A DNA stretch of 64,000 bases from Gossypium raimondii (taxonomy: Eukaryota; Streptophyta; Magnoliopsida; Malvales; Malvaceae): NCBI RefSeq assembly GCF_025698545.1, contig NC_068575.1, forward strand, positions 54,879,980-54,943,979. The letters are read 5' to 3'. The number at the start of each line of letters is the position of its first letter. Positions within the stretch are counted from its first letter, which is position 1. Under the pieces are notes generated by a model that did no database searches, had not been told where the DNA came from, and saw nothing but the letters and a program-made list of their open reading frames with translations. Position numbers and translations under genes: made by a program. This document shows positions 13,101 through 24,853 of this stretch, in pieces.

Positions 13101-13330
13101 CAATAGAAATAACTGAAAAAAAAAATTAATGTTGTAGAGAATGTGGATAAAAAGGAAAACTTCTCGTAAGCTCTGTGCATAAAAAGCAAAACCTGAAAAC
13201 AACCAGAGAAAAGATTGTATATACACATATGATATAATGCAGAGAGAGAGAGAGAGAGAAAAGAGATGATGTGGTCCATTTCGTTTAGTACAATAATAAT
13301 AAGTAATAATCCGAAATCTAAATGTAACCA
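10140..13330. other. Intergenic stretch, no gene seen
   Basis: AT-rich DNA with short microsatellites: (ATT)n near 12550-12575 and (GA)n at 13241-13259. The open frames inside are short, low-complexity and unlike any family I know. Confidence 0.5.
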
Positions 13331-13334
13331 AAGT

Positions 13335-14577
13335 GGCTGTATAGCCCACATTTTCTGGCATTTCTAGTTCTTCCTCAGCTCTGTCCTTCTCCGGCCATAA
13401 AACAAGGGTAACAATGCTATCCAGCATTCTGCCCCAATGTCAAGCAGCTGCTGCATCCAAAAGAACTGGAGATTCACAGACGAGTCTGGTCGAAGCAACT
13501 GCAGCTAACGTACACTCAGTTACTGCTCCAAGACAACTAACAATATGTTGGCCTGAACTACATTCATTGTGCCCACTAAATTTTGAGCCCCATGCTTGAC
13601 CAAAAAGAGTGACATGAAAATCGCAAGAGACTTCTGAAACTTTACAGTAGGATTGTTTTTGCAGGCGCATAAAAAGAAACTTCCAAAAATTATTCATGTA
13701 GGGAGATATGACACCATATTCAAGATTCTCAATAACAGTGTTAAGGTCATAGAAGCCCTGTTTGGCAGTGCTAGAGGACGAAACAAGCATGTTGAATATG
13801 CCAAGCACCTGGTTCAGTCTTCCCTCCTAATTGAGCTCATGCGGTGCCTTTTGAATAAAAGCTTCAAGTAAACGCACAAGGGCAGGAACATTTGAAGATC
13901 TCTTCCATGAATCAGGGAAGAGAAGCAGAAAAATCTGCTAATACAAGAGAGGCATCCCTCTCACATGCCCGTCTTATAAGAACAGCCACAGACTTAACAC
14001 GGTAATGATTAAAAGCTGGATTTTTGGGGGGATTTGCAAACTTCATTGAGAATAGAGGTGAACCAACTAAAGCAAGGCCCTGCAATCTCATTGGAAATGT
14101 CTGCAATCCCAAGAACACGCATCATACATTTCATTACATATTGATTTTCCTCAGACTCTGGAAACTTGGAACTTGGAAGTATGAAAAGGTTGTTCATCAG
14201 TATTGGCACACAAGGATTAATATCAGCTGAAGCATATCTACCTTTTCCCCCCTTCATCCTTGACAAGCAACAGTTTTTCTTTGCAGCTAGAAGCATCAGA
14301 GTGAAGGGACATTTGATTCCGCACCTAAACACCGAACCAAATCTGGGAACAATTGAAATGCAAGAGGTTTCTGCATCTGGGCACGGAACATAGTGAAGAA
14401 CTTAAGAGCACCCGCCTTGAGCATGGGGTACCCATTGACATCTTGGCTTTGCAACTCGGGGACGATAACTGATGTGAAGGTCTGAACATCTACAAGATGA
14501 GTTGAAACAGAAGTACCCCCAGCAATTTTTATTGCAAGCGACACATCTAAATATATGGCACATTCCTTGTCCTTTCA
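13335..14577 (-). pseudogene. CAS: Fragment of CAS/CSE1 (exportin-2, importin-alpha re-exporter)
   Basis: An intact CAS carries importin-alpha back to the cytoplasm with Ran-GTP. Here only its C-terminal half is present, read from 14577 down to 13335. Recognisable blocks, in order, are [101 protein letters not shown] and [10 protein letters not shown]. The blocks fall in different frames with several stops. About 50 residues before the SSNVPALV block are missing, and both ends of the protein are absent. No intron interrupts the homology. I do not see a poly-A tail, so I cannot say whether it is a retrocopy or a broken duplicate. It cannot encode a working protein. Confidence 0.85.
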
Positions 14578-15169
14578 AAGGAGCTCAACAAATTTTGTAT
14601 TATCTTTTATTTTTTATTAGTAGCTTAGGTAATTAGTAAGTCAAGTAATTAGACATATTCGTAGATATTTTTTTGTGGTTTGATTCTCAGAATAATTTCT
14701 CATAAATTTATTTTATTGTAGTTATTACTTGACAATAATACTATATATTTAAAATTATCAGGAGAATAATTAATACCATTTTGAGATACTATCTATTTTT
14801 TTATCTAATATATACATTATTTTTACCAATAAAAGTTTTTAGTGTTGGTTGCTGAGGAAAGTGGTTTACAGTGATTAAACCAATTACTCATTTTATTGTT
14901 TTACAATAGTGGCCATTAGTTTTCTAGGTTGCTAGTATTGAGTCAAATAGTTGTTAATTGAATTAATATTTTATTCTCTAGTAATAATTTTATTATTAGA
15001 GTTTCTAATTATTTTTTTTAGGAAATTGGTGTATTTAATTATTGTTACTTATTATTTTCTACATTTTACCCATTATCCTACTTCTTGATTAATTTATTTA
15101 TCTATTTTTAGTACGATAATTTAGTAGTTGTGTGAATGGTGCGTAGAAGAAAGGCAAATAGCAGTGGGC
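14578..15169. other. AT-rich spacer, nothing recognised
   Basis: Lies between the CAS fragment and a MITE. No open frame of note and no repeat structure seen. Confidence 0.5.
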
Positions 15170-15172
15170 TTA

Positions 15173-15323
15173 GGATGAATTTGGATGGGCGGTGAGTTTC
15201 CTGTGGTTAGTGTAAAAACAGCGGTGGCGCGATGAGATTACATACTGCAACAATATTATAACGTGAGATAAAAAGTAAACTAAATGCATCACACCGCACC
15301 CCACCACCCATCCAAATCCGTCC
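15173..15323. mobile_element. PIF/Harbinger-like MITE, copy 1
   Basis: A 151-bp element with terminal inverted repeats (left GGATGAATTTGGATGGGCGG, right complement GGACGGATTTGGATGGGTGG). It is flanked by TTA (15170-15172) and TTG (15324-15326), consistent with a 3-bp TTA duplication that has one change. A related 150-bp copy sits at 45153-45302. Confidence 0.75.
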
Positions 15324-15791
15324 TTGGATTGATGCGAAGCATAGTTGATTGTATGTAATGGGAGTTATACTTTGATCACATCTATAGACAGAGCAAATAA
15401 TTTATAAACTTTTTTAGAGTTCACTCAACAATATTTTATTCAAAATCTGAACATAAGTTGTCTCCAAAAATACAACTAGCGCTGGTTGATATTATAATTT
15501 TCTTCTTACTAATAGGCCAATAACTGAAATTAAGGGGAAAAACAAAACAAAATATAAATCACTTCTAAATTCCAGCAAAATAAAAATTGTAGAGATGTGG
15601 AGTCGATCTCAAGCCGTAAAGAAACAGCAGTGAGTTAATTTGGAACCTGGTGCAGCACTACCTAATTTCCTTTGCGAATGCCAAATCACAAACTTGAAGC
15701 ATAATACTATAGCATGCCAAAATTAAGTACCTATACAGCAATGGGAAGAGGTTCGTTGAAACCTGAAACAGTTTATTCTTTTACAACACCA

Positions 15792-16358
15792 TTAAAGACA
15801 AGCCAAGAAGTAGTGTTGCTGTTGCTGAGCCTCTCCTTCTAGCCAGGCGGAATCGGCCGCGAATGTCCACCCGCAAGAATTCCATTCACTGCAGCCGCTA
15901 TTCAGCAGTTCTGGCAATTCAATTTCGCCCCAAAAGTCGTCACCGCTGTGTCCATTCCCTTCTTCGGCTGATACTCCACTTTTATTCCAAGAAACTACTG
16001 AATAAGCCGCTTTGGCAGCCGCGGCCTGAATATCTCTAGCCGTACACGTCGATGGTCTCGGTAAATCTTCCACTTCGTCGGGGAAATTTAGCAGCGCTTT
16101 ACTTCCACGTAAGCAAAAGGCCGCTACATCGTAAGCTTTAGCGGCCATTTCTGGCGCGGGAAAAGAGCCTAGCCAAATGCGTGACTTCTTGCGTGGCTCC
16201 CTGATCTCCGACACCCATTTGCCCCACCGTCGTTTCCGGATACCTCGGTAAACAGCATGCCGCGTGCTGCCCCGCTTCGAAATGTGTTTCTGGTGAGTTT
16301 CGCTGGTGGTGGTTGAAGAAGAGTTCAAGTCATCTTCAGTGTACGAAGTTTGCTCCAT
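15792..16358 (-). CDS. AP2/ERF transcription factor, DREB subfamily (A-4-like)
   Basis: A 188-residue single-exon protein with one AP2/ERF DNA-binding domain at about residues 37-93 ([19 protein letters not shown], then [20 protein letters not shown] and LNFPD). The valine and glutamate at residues 49 and 54 match AP2 positions 14 and 19, which mark the DREB subfamily that binds DRE/CRT elements in stress and developmental promoters. After the domain come an alanine-rich helix ([11 protein letters not shown]) and an acidic stretch ([14 protein letters not shown]), a likely activation region. The N-terminus is serine/threonine-rich. Size and the [13 protein letters not shown] segment resemble the A-4 group (TINY/ERF034-043 relatives). 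I cannot name the exact orthologue. The ATG is the first in frame after a TATA-like box. Confidence 0.93.
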   Translation of the reverse strand: MEQTSYTEDDLNSSSTTTSETHQKHISKRGSTRHAVYRGIRKRRWGKWVSEIREPRKKSRIWLGSFPAPEMAAKAYDVAAFCLRGSKALLNFPDEVEDLPRPSTCTARDIQAAAAKAAYSVVSWNKSGVSAEEGNGHSGDDFWGEIELPELLNSGCSEWNSCGWTFAADSAWLEGEAQQQQHYFLACL

Positions 16359-16394
16359 TGCATTAAAACCGTAGGCTACGAGTGTGCGTTGGGC

Positions 16395-16401
16395 ATTTAT
16401 A
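16395..16401 (-). promoter_or_regulatory. TATA box of the DREB gene
   Basis: TATAAAT on the minus strand lies about 37 bp upstream of the start codon at 16358. If used at normal spacing, the 5' leader would be only about 10 nt, so an upstream start may also operate. Confidence 0.5.
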
Positions 16402-16498
16402 GCTGCATTAGATGTTAAAACGACAAGTGTCCATATTTAAACTAACCATTATTATTTGTTGGTACGTAGGCAACGGAAATTAAAGTAATCAATTTAGC

Positions 16499-16816
16499 GC
16501 AAAATACCAAAAAAAAGCCCTATTTTTTAAAATTTACTAAAATGGGCTCGGTATTTTATTATTTACCGGAATGGGTCATTTTTCCCGAAATCGTGTCCAC
16601 GTCAGCGCGATGTCAGGGGACGTGTCAGCAAATCGCGTCCACGTCAGAGCACTTTGCTTACGTGGACACAAATCGCGCCTACGAGGACGCGATTTGCTGA
16701 CACATCGCGCTGACGTGGACGCGATTTCAGGGAAAATAGCCAATTCCGGTAAATAATAAAATGTCAGGCCCATTTCGGTAAATTTTTAAAAAATAGGGTT
16801 TTTTTTGGTATTTTGC
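16499..16816. mobile_element. Foldback element with CGCGTCCACGTCAGCGCG modules
   Basis: About 318 bp, almost all of it inverted repeat. The left arm starts GCAAAATACCAAAAAAAAGC and contains TTATTATTTACCGGAATGGG. The right arm, complemented, starts GCAAAATACCAAAAAAAACC and contains TTATTATTTACCGGAATTGG. The core is an array of GC-rich units such as AATCGCGTCCACGTCAGCGC and TACGTGGACACAAATCGCGC. The two short open frames here are only the core read through. I found no clear duplication at the edges. Confidence 0.75.
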
Positions 16817-16984
16817 CCCAATATGTATTACTGTAATATGTAGCTCAAATTATGTATTGTAGTTAATATTCATAATATTGTAGCTCAAATTGTCAATCTG
16901 TCTATACTATTGTACTAATAATATATATTAATGTAATATTGAAGAGTTAATTGATTAAAATATAAATGCAACAAGTACAAAAAG

Positions 16985-17065
16985 ATTCAAAATTATTACC
17001 AAGAAGATTTGAACCAAGATACTAAGGAAAAGAGCAAACATCTTAACCAACTAAGCTAAACTAAT
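16985..17065 (-). repeat. tRNA-like sequence, possible SINE head
   Basis: Minus strand reads TTAGCTTAGTTGGTTAAGAT (A-box-like) and about 35 nt later TTGGTTCAAATC (B-box-like). It resembles the modules in the foldback at 8552-9813. It is not an intact tRNA gene by eye. Confidence 0.35.
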
Positions 17066-17464
17066 TAATTGACATATTATAAAAATATTGTTATTATCTT
17101 AATTATATTACTTACGTTTTAACGATTTATCGGACCTATTCCATACACGTGTCAAATCGAAAAATAATACAACAATTACGTAAAAAAATCCGTGTTTACT
17201 TCAAATAAATAAGGAAAATAATGATTTGAATGTTTCAAAATTCAATTTTAAACCGAAAAAATCAAAATTTAGAGGTAAAAAATGATCTTTTTTGATGAAA
17301 ACTGCGGCAAACCACATTCGACTGTTTGTCAGCGCGTAGATCTCGAAAAGTTATTCGAAATAAAAAAAATCGTCTCAATCGGACAACCGAACCAAAAGTT
17401 ATGGCCTTTCAAAGTTTTTCAAGCTAAAAATCAGAAACGGTCAATTTTTTGACCGGTGGGTACT

Positions 17465-17715
17465 GTTCACGTGCGGCATAAATCGCGTCCACGTAAGCGT
17501 GATTTGCTTCCACGTCAGCAAATCGCGCTTACGTGGACGCAATTTGTTGCCACGTAAGTAATCGCGTTGACGTGAGCGCGATTTGCTGACACGTCCCCTG
17601 ACATCACACCGACGTGGACGCGATTTCAAGAAAAATGGCCCATTCCGGTAAATAATAAAATATCGGGCCTATTTCGGTAAATTTTTAAAAAATAGGCTTT
17701 TATGTGTAATTTGCC
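17465..17715. mobile_element. Partial copy of the CGCGTCCACGTCAGCGCG foldback
   Basis: Shares the core units (AATCGCGTCCACGT, GACGTGGACGCGATTTC) and the right arm (CCCATTCCGGTAAATAATAA, CGGTAAATTTTTAAAAAATA) with 16499-16816. Its left arm is replaced by unrelated sequence at 17220-17460, so it is truncated or recombined. Confidence 0.65.
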
Positions 17716-17799
17716 CGTCAATTTAAATATGAATTAAAGTACCAATAAAATAAATAATTATATAATTTGAGCATGCTATTGTAAGAATATCTACATACA

Positions 17800-18006
17800 C
17801 TGGCGAAATTTTCGGGACTCCCCTAAAATAAAATATTTTTCGTACGCTTTTTTAATTTTAAAATTTTAAATTAATAAAAATAAAATTACACTTTGACCCT
17901 TTAAAAATATAAAATTTGATTCAATCTTTTAAAAATTATAAAAATAATCTATTAAAAATTATAATTAAATTTTGACCTCTAAAAAATTAGTCTAATTTCA
18001 CCTCAG
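17800..18006. mobile_element. Decayed hAT-like MITE
   Basis: Ends CTGGCGAAAT and, complemented, CTGAGGTGAAAT, with AT-rich contents similar in wording to 9899-10131 in reverse (TAAAATTTTAAATTAATAAA, CTTTGACCC). No 8-bp duplication survives. Confidence 0.45.
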
Positions 18007-18784
18007 TATGCATAAGAGTCATTCTTATGATAAATAACCTTTTGCTAGGTTAGTTTGTTTCATTACATGGATTGTTAAGTTAGATTGAACTATCATCAAA
18101 TACGATCCATTAAAATTTCAAATAATATATAAGATGAGATGACCAAGAGTGGAGGGATAATTTTCGGGACCCTAAAAGCTCCCAAAGGGAAAAGGGTATG
18201 TGGTGGGGAAGTTTGTAAAGAGATGTTTCAGTCTTTCACAAGGTGAAACTATAACACGAGAATTCCGTGACATCCATATATATCATTTTCTTTTAAGGCT
18301 TCTTCTGATGTGATTTTCTTTTCTCTTCATTGTCCATTGGGTCATTTTTAACAGATATTCGCTCATCACTAGAGACCCATGTTTGTCCCCCCTTTTATGT
18401 TTTCTTCCACTTCACCATAAGTTCATGTTTCATGAGGCTGTATTTTCACAGTATAACAAAGAAGGAAAAAAACCCCCAACATACGATCTAACAGATTTCC
18501 AAATATCATTTAATCTTTATTATGCATTAAAAGTATTTTAATAGTAAATGCATAAATTATTATTTTCCAAAAGATAAATGTAGGAGTCAATTTAAATAGG
18601 ATGAAACATGTGTGCCTCATCAATATCATATGTTCCTTTCTCTTCTTTTTGTTCCCCTTTGTGGTGGCTAATCCAGAAGCCACTACAACCCGCAAATATC
18701 ATCTTTATGTGTCCTTCATCCATTGGGTCTTAGATTTTTTTATATTTAAATTAGATTATTTATTTGTAAATATACATTAAATTT

Positions 18785-19030
18785 TCAATAAATTTCTCAA
18801 AAATGCCCCTTTTTTTTTTAAATTTACTATATTGGGTTGTATTTTTAAAAAATTACGAGGTTAGATCAAAATAACGAAAACGTTTCTAGCTGAAAGTATT
18901 TTTAGTAGATTTGCAGGAAAACGCTTCCAACTGGAAGCATTTTCTTTTCTGTCCCGAATTTGCAGCAAATTCATTATTTCGGCCTAGTCCCGTATTAAAA
19001 AAAACAACATTTTTAGAAAATTTACTCTTA
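18785..19030. mobile_element. Foldback element with CTTCCAACTGGAAG modules
   Basis: Weak inverted ends (left AATTTCTCAAAAATG; right complement AATTTTCTAAAAATG) enclose AAAACGTTTCTAGCTGAAAG and AAAACGCTTCCAACTGGAAG. The layout is the same as the other foldbacks but it is more worn. Confidence 0.5.
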
Positions 19031-20007
19031 AATTTTAGAAAATTTTAATTTTATTTTATATTAGTTAGTCGGCTAACTATTTAACACTTATAACCATTCC
19101 TCTTTTCATATTAATTCAAGATTATGACCAACAGTAAAAGGGGAAAATAACACTATGGTCTCCTAATTTACTACGACATTAATTTTTAGTATTGGAAATG
19201 GCAGCAAAAGTAAACAATCTCACAGTAGATTTGGCCTCATATATATATATACACACGTTTTAGATCTTCGGAGCTTTCATAGTTCCAATGGCTGTTGAGA
19301 ATGTGATAGATGTTATGTAAACTTGGTTTCCCAGCAAACATGCAAGGAAATCGTGCATAGGCCTATACTGCTATAATTTGACTGCCCCTTACTACTGTTG
19401 AATTAGTTAAAATCTTAAATTATTATATGAGGGAGCTTATCAACAAATATGAAAGTAACGGTGAAGTACATTACACTTTTAATAAGGAAATATAAATTTG
19501 AAGACGATATTGTTTAGAGATGCAATTATAAACTTCAAACATGAACCGTAAAACAGACATAAAAAATTAAAATATATATGACGAAAATTGAGGCAGCATA
19601 TAAATCCTGTTTTATGTTTCTTTCTTCGAGCTTTGGCTTCGAGGATTGCTATAATCGTATGACCTCTCAGGGCACATGCATGACAAAAGATACTTTGCCC
19701 TAAATTGCAACTTGTTGCTATCAATCACATGTGTGTTGAAATGGTGTACCCTATGTTGTTTTGGGGAAATTCGGCCAACTCCAAACAACGCCACAACACC
19801 TTGTTTGGTTCGGAAACTCCTGGAGAAAGACAATCAATAAAACTTGGAGGTTTAACTGGACTCACACACAACTATTGGCCATGGTGAGAGCTCACAAAGC
19901 AATTATGTAGATGGGGGGACCACTTTTTGAATGAATGTCGCATTCATCTAATGTTTCGTTGGGACAGCAACAAAGAACCACCATCCCAAGTGTGACAAGA
20001 TCCATTT
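19031..20007. other. Spacer before the copia element, nothing recognised
   Basis: No supported gene. The overlapping short frames at 19479-19887 on both strands match no family I know. Confidence 0.45.
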
Positions 20008-20012
20008 TTAAC

Positions 20013-20216
20013 TGTTAGATAACAGATATTGTTAGTCTATTATCATTCTGTTACTTAGGCTGATATAGTTTGTTAACAGCAGTTACTCAAAAATCAAATA
20101 TAAAAACACTAGCATTGTAGAAATCACTACAAAATAATATACTAAGCAAGTTTCTTTAGTAATTCACATTTTTTCAATTTCTTCTCTGTTCTTACTCAAG
20201 AATATGGTACCTAATA
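20013..20216 (+). repeat. 5' LTR of the copia element
   Basis: 204 bp, starting TGTTAGATAACAGATATTGT and ending GGTACCTAATA right before the primer site. It matches the 3' LTR closely with scattered changes, and its last bases have drifted from the expected CA end. Confidence 0.88.
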
Positions 20217-20225
20217 TGGTATCAG
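20217..20225 (+). other. Primer binding site of the copia element
   Basis: TGGTATCAG directly after the 5' LTR, the usual copia sequence complementary to the 3' end of initiator tRNA-Met. The bases after it (TCGC) depart from the expected AGC. Confidence 0.8.
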
Positions 20226-20262
20226 TCGCCTGAGGTCCTGGTGCTTGTTTTCTTTGCTAATC

Positions 20263-21420
20263 CATGGCTAATTCGACAGACTCCACTTCCGTTGATCACT
20301 CTAGTCCGACGTTTTCCAGCTCACGTTTGATTTAGTGTTTTCCTCGCCATGACACAATAAAATTAGATGAGAAAATTTTTGTTCAATGACAGCAATGTGC
20401 GTCTAATTGTTGAAAGATGAGTTGTTAGTTTAGACGGCACGTTATCTTTACCGCCTAGGTTTGTGGCGTCTCCGGATGGTGCTTAAACTCCAAATCCAAA
20501 AGATTTCATGTTTGTTCAACAAGACAAGCTCCTTGCCTCCTAGTTGCTTTCTACGACCAGTGCGTCTTTGTTGTCTTGCTTTACAACCGCGAAGTCGGCT
20601 TGCGATGTCTAGAACACTGTGAATCGACTGTTTGTGGCATCTATTGGTGCTAAGGTGTCTCGTGTTAGGCATGAATTGTATTCCGTAAAAAAATGTGAGC
20701 TCTCTATTAAAGAATACCTTGTCAACATTCAGAATCTCTGTGCTCTGCTTTAGGCCTCTAGATCTATTGTTTCGGAGACCAAAAAAGTAGAAGTTATTTG
20801 TTGCCGGTATACCATCGGAGTTTGACGCTATGGTAACCCCGGTATCATTCTCACTAGAGGCTCTTCCGTTCCAAAAGCTATTCAACGTGGTGTTAGAGAT
20901 CAAAAGCCGCCAAACATAGACGGTGCCTGACATACTGATCCATGCCAATCTGTTCGAAACTCCTCTAGAGACTGAGTCTAGTTTGAGTGATGTGCGCGGT
21001 GGTCGTTCGAGCGGACGTGGCTTTCGTCCTCGTATACAGTGCTAGCTTTACGGTTATTATGGCCATCTAGCGTAACGGTGCTTCTACCGGTTCAATCGTG
21101 AGTATGATAGTCTAACTGCTCCGACGGTGGCGCGATTCTCGTTTGCTCATACTGGATCAGAGATGCGCAGTGGTCGGTATACTGGTTTTGGTGGGCCTGG
21201 GTAGTATGGTGGACTGACAGGACACAGTCTGGCGCCGTTCTCTAGTGATGCGTCTTAGGACGGTTGGCCCTCCTTTCAAAACTTTGGAGTTACGCAGCAA
21301 TATAAGGATATAAATCCCTTTGTAAATGATAAAATAAATCAAGTGGGTCACATGTTTGTGTCCAATGGTGGCCCACACGGAAATTAGATTGGGTCTAGTA
21401 GCCCAAGTATGCTTTATGGT
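20263..21420 (+). pseudogene. Copia gag, copy 1, broken
   Basis: Starts at an ATG giving MANSTDSTSV. It then carries recognisable copia capsid wording with shifts and stops (LDEKNF, RFVASPDGA, SRVRHELYSVKK, SIKEYLVNIQNLCALL). The zinc-knuckle region near 21040-21085 is mutated (cysteines partly lost, stops). Not translatable as a whole. Confidence 0.75.
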
Positions 21421-21548
21421 ACCTATTACAGACCAAGCATGGAATGCACATTAGGCCAACGTCGATTTGGGTCATCTGCTGAGGTCTATCGATCGCATGG
21501 AGCAGGCAAGTCTATTGGGCTGTCTGGCTTTAGTGAAAAGGCCGCTAC

Positions 21549-23005
21549 TGTAACACCCCTGACCCTTATCCGTCACTAGCACATGGTTATAGAGCATTAC
21601 TGAACTTTACGAATTAAATACGGACATTTTCCAACCTTTGTTACACATATTAAGAATCAATCATAAACACTCATATTATCTCTTAGATGGATCCTCGAGG
21701 CCCAGTATTCACCTTAGAAATGAATCGGGACTAAACCGAGTACTAAGGGAATTTTCCTCAAAATTTTAAAAACTTTCTTAGAAGCAGGGGAGACACGCTC
21801 ATGTGGTCGACCGTATGGATCAGTCGGCCAGAAGACACGCCTATGTCTTAGGTCGTGTGGGCATTTGATATGAGGCACACGGTCGTGTCCCAACCCGTGT
21901 CCTTACCCATCTAACTCTCTGACTTGGGTCACACGGCCAACTACACGCCCGTGTGCAAGGTGCAGGGGTCACACAGTCAAGCCACACACTCGTGTGCTAG
22001 GTCGTGCGTAAAAACCTGAGTATTTTGTTTTCAAATTTAAGGTGTAGGAGACACACGGCCAGACTACACGCCCATGTGCCAGGCTGTGTGTCACACACGG
22101 CTGAGACACACGCCCGTGTCTTTGCCCGTATGGACAAAAATAGGTCATTTTAGTGTCACTTTTCTCACCCATTTTGACATTAACCTGCACTTCACATTCA
22201 CATGCATCAATATATCCCAACCAAGCAATCAATACAAGCTAAAACATATTCTCAACATGACATAACATCCCAAATATTTCATTTACTTGTACCTATCTAT
22301 TTAACTCATTTCATTGATTTATCAAATTCTACTACTAATTACATACATACAAACATTTAATATTCACAATCACAATTCAAGCTATTTCATTGCCAAACCA
22401 ACCCTATACATGCCATATGAACCAAAATTTATATCGTTCTTTTTGTGTCATAGTCCAACTATAGTCTTACACATGCATTGCAATGGCCCTACCGTGGTCT
22501 TACATTTGTAGTGCCATAACCCAGTTATGGTCTTATCATCAGAATGCCTAGCCCAACTATGGTCATACACATGTATCTATACTGCCATGGTCCAACCATG
22601 GTCTTACGTTCAATGTGTCATAACCCAGTTATGGTCTTTTAATTAAAATGCCATAGCCCAGCTATGGTATTACATTTAAACATTATTATGGTCCAACCAT
22701 GGTCTTATCCGTCAATTCATTCTTTGCCACGGAACGATCGTGCTCAATCCTGCGTTCTACTTATTTTAAACATTCAATTCAATTTTTATACTTTTACAAT
22801 AATCTTAATTTTAACAACAAAATATGAATAAACATATTATATCATTCCTAAATTAACAAATAATCATGAAATTTTAACGATATGAATTTACCTGGGTTGG
22901 ATTATAAAATTGGTAGTAGTTTAGAGACTACTTGGCTAATTTCTCTTTTTCTCATTGATCTACGAGCTCACTTGTCAGATTTAGTGGTCTCGAACCACTG
23001 TTTCA
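21549..23005 (+). repeat. Truncated gypsy LTR inside the copia element
   Basis: Opens with TGTAACACCCCTGACCC, the start of a common cotton gypsy LTR. It contains an array of CACACGG / CACGCCCGTGTG motifs (21790-22130) and then an array of hairpin units like CCATAACCCAGTTATGG (22440-22720). It stops near 23005, at the GTGGTCTCGAACCACTG motif that normally lies close to the LTR end. Confidence 0.75.
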
Positions 23006-23770
23006 TCGTGACATGCTTCCATTTCCACGCAGGAATCATGATAGGTTGTAACAAACTCATTGGTACCTGATGTTCTACTTTGAGTTATTGACAAATCAGA
23101 CACTTTGCCACAAACTCACAAATCTCCTGTTTTATACCCGGCCACCAATACATTCTTTTCAAATCACAATATATTTTCGTACTACCCAGATGAATGGAAT
23201 ACATGCTACTGTGAGCTTCAGAAAGAATGCTACACGCCCAGGTAAATCAACGAAAAAAAGGAAAATTAGCCGAGTAGTCTCTAAACTACTACTAATTTTA
23301 CAATCCAACCCAGTTAAGTTCATATGGTTAAACTTTCATGATTATTTGTTAATTTAGGAATGATATAATATATTTATTCATATTTTGTTGTTGAAATTAA
23401 GGTTATTGTAAAAGTATAAAAATTAAATTGAATGTTTAAAACGATAAAACGCAGGATTGAGTACGATCGTTCCGTGGCAAAGAATGAATTGATAGATAAG
23501 AACATAGTTGGACCATGATAATGTTTAAATGTAAGATCATAGCTGGGTTATGGCATTTTAATGAAAAGACCATAATTGGGTTATGGCACCTCGAACGTAA
23601 GACCATGGTTGGACCATGGCAGTATAGATACATATGTTGGGCTATGGCATTCTGATGATAAGACCATAACTGGGTTATGGCACTACAAATGTAAGACCAT
23701 GGTAGGGTCATGGCAATGCATGTGTAAGACCATAGTTGGACTAGCATAAAAAGGACGATGTACTCATATC
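22430..23770. repeat. Inverted pair of gypsy LTR segments around an integrase piece
   Basis: The left arm (about 22430-22955) and right arm (about 23240-23770) are inverted copies. They share the hairpin array, GCCACGGAACGATCGT with its complement, and the AGTAGTTTAGAGACTACT segment. The spacer of roughly 285 bp holds a minus-strand integrase fragment. The arms are diverged but easily aligned. Confidence 0.85.
23020..23240 (-). pseudogene. Gypsy integrase zinc-binding fragment
   Basis: On the minus strand the spacer reads HLGSTKIYCDLKRMYWWPGI, then KQEICEFVAKCLICQ, a stop, and LKVEHQVPMSLLQPIMIPAW. This is the H2C2 zinc-binding part and the following linker of a Ty3/gypsy integrase. It is a fragment with at least one nonsense codon. 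Confidence 0.85.
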
Positions 23771-24853
23771 CGTAAGTCGTTTTTCGATTCAATAAGAAAT
23801 GGTAAGAGACTTATGTGATTGAATTGAAATATTTATAGATTATTATTGATATTGACCTGAAGAAAGTGTGTTTATTGATTATATTTTATTTGACAGAGAA
23901 AAACAATTTAATTTATTTTATTATATTAAGTTCGGTAAGATCAATGTTTAACCTATTGAACTTACTAAGCTTCATTAAGCTTACTCGTGTTGTTTAATGT
24001 TCTTGTAGATTAACATGCAGTCGAAAAATCGGATCAACATATCAAGCTACACTTTCCAGTTTATTCTGGTAGTTTCTGCAATGTAAATTTTGGTTTACAG
24101 CCACGAAGTTGGCTTGTGACGTCTAGAACATTGTGAATCAACTATCCGTGGCGTCTACTAGTGCTAAGGTGTCTCGTGTTAGGCATGAATTGCACTCCGT
24201 AAAAAAAGGTGAGCTCTCTGTTAAATAATACATTCCAAAGTTCAGAATCTCTCTGCCCTGCTTGAAGCTTCTGGATCTAGTGTTTCGAAGACTGAAAAGG
24301 TAGAAGTTATTCTTACCAGTCTACCATCGGAATTTGATGTTGTGGTAACCCTGGCATCGTTCTCATTAAAGGCTCTTCCGTTTTAAAAGCTTGTCGATGT
24401 GCTGTTAGAGATCGAAAGCCGTCAAACACAGACGATGCCTGACGTATTGATGCGTACCAATCTGGTCGAAACTCCTCTAGAGACTGAGTCTGGTCTGAGT
24501 GACGTGTGCGGTGGTCATTCGCGCGGGCTTAGCTTTCGTCCTCGTATACAGTGCCAAATTTGCAATCGTTATGGCCATCTAGTGCAACGGTGCTTCTACC
24601 GGTTCAACTGCGAGTATAGCGGTCTGACTACTCCGACGGTGGCACGATTCTCATCTGCTCATACTGGACAGGAGATGCGTGGTGGTCGGTATACTGGTTT
24701 TGTTGGGCCTGGACAGTATGGTACACCAACGGGACACAGTCCGGCGCTGTTCTCTAGTGGTGCGTCTTAGGGCGAATGGGCCTCTTTTCAAAACTTTAAA
24801 GTTGCGCCGCAATATATGGATACAAATCCCTTTATAAATGATAAAATAAATTA
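23752..24853 (+). repeat. Tandem duplication, copy 1 (gypsy-like piece + copia gag)
   Basis: A unit of about 1.1 kb. The first 350 bp are noncoding (AATAAGAAATGGTAAGAG ... GTAAATTTTGGTTTACAG). The rest is a copia gag 3' part with a well-kept zinc knuckle CQICNRYGHLVQRC (about 24555-24600). It is repeated directly after at 24854. Confidence 0.85.

Noticed and set aside
16571..17629. Arg-rich frames (repeats of RPRRRD-like wording)
   Set aside because: They are the GC-rich hairpin modules of the foldback elements read as codons.
19479..19887. Overlapping frames on both strands near 19.7 kb
   Set aside because: Short, no family match and no conserved motif. Neither strand is convincing.
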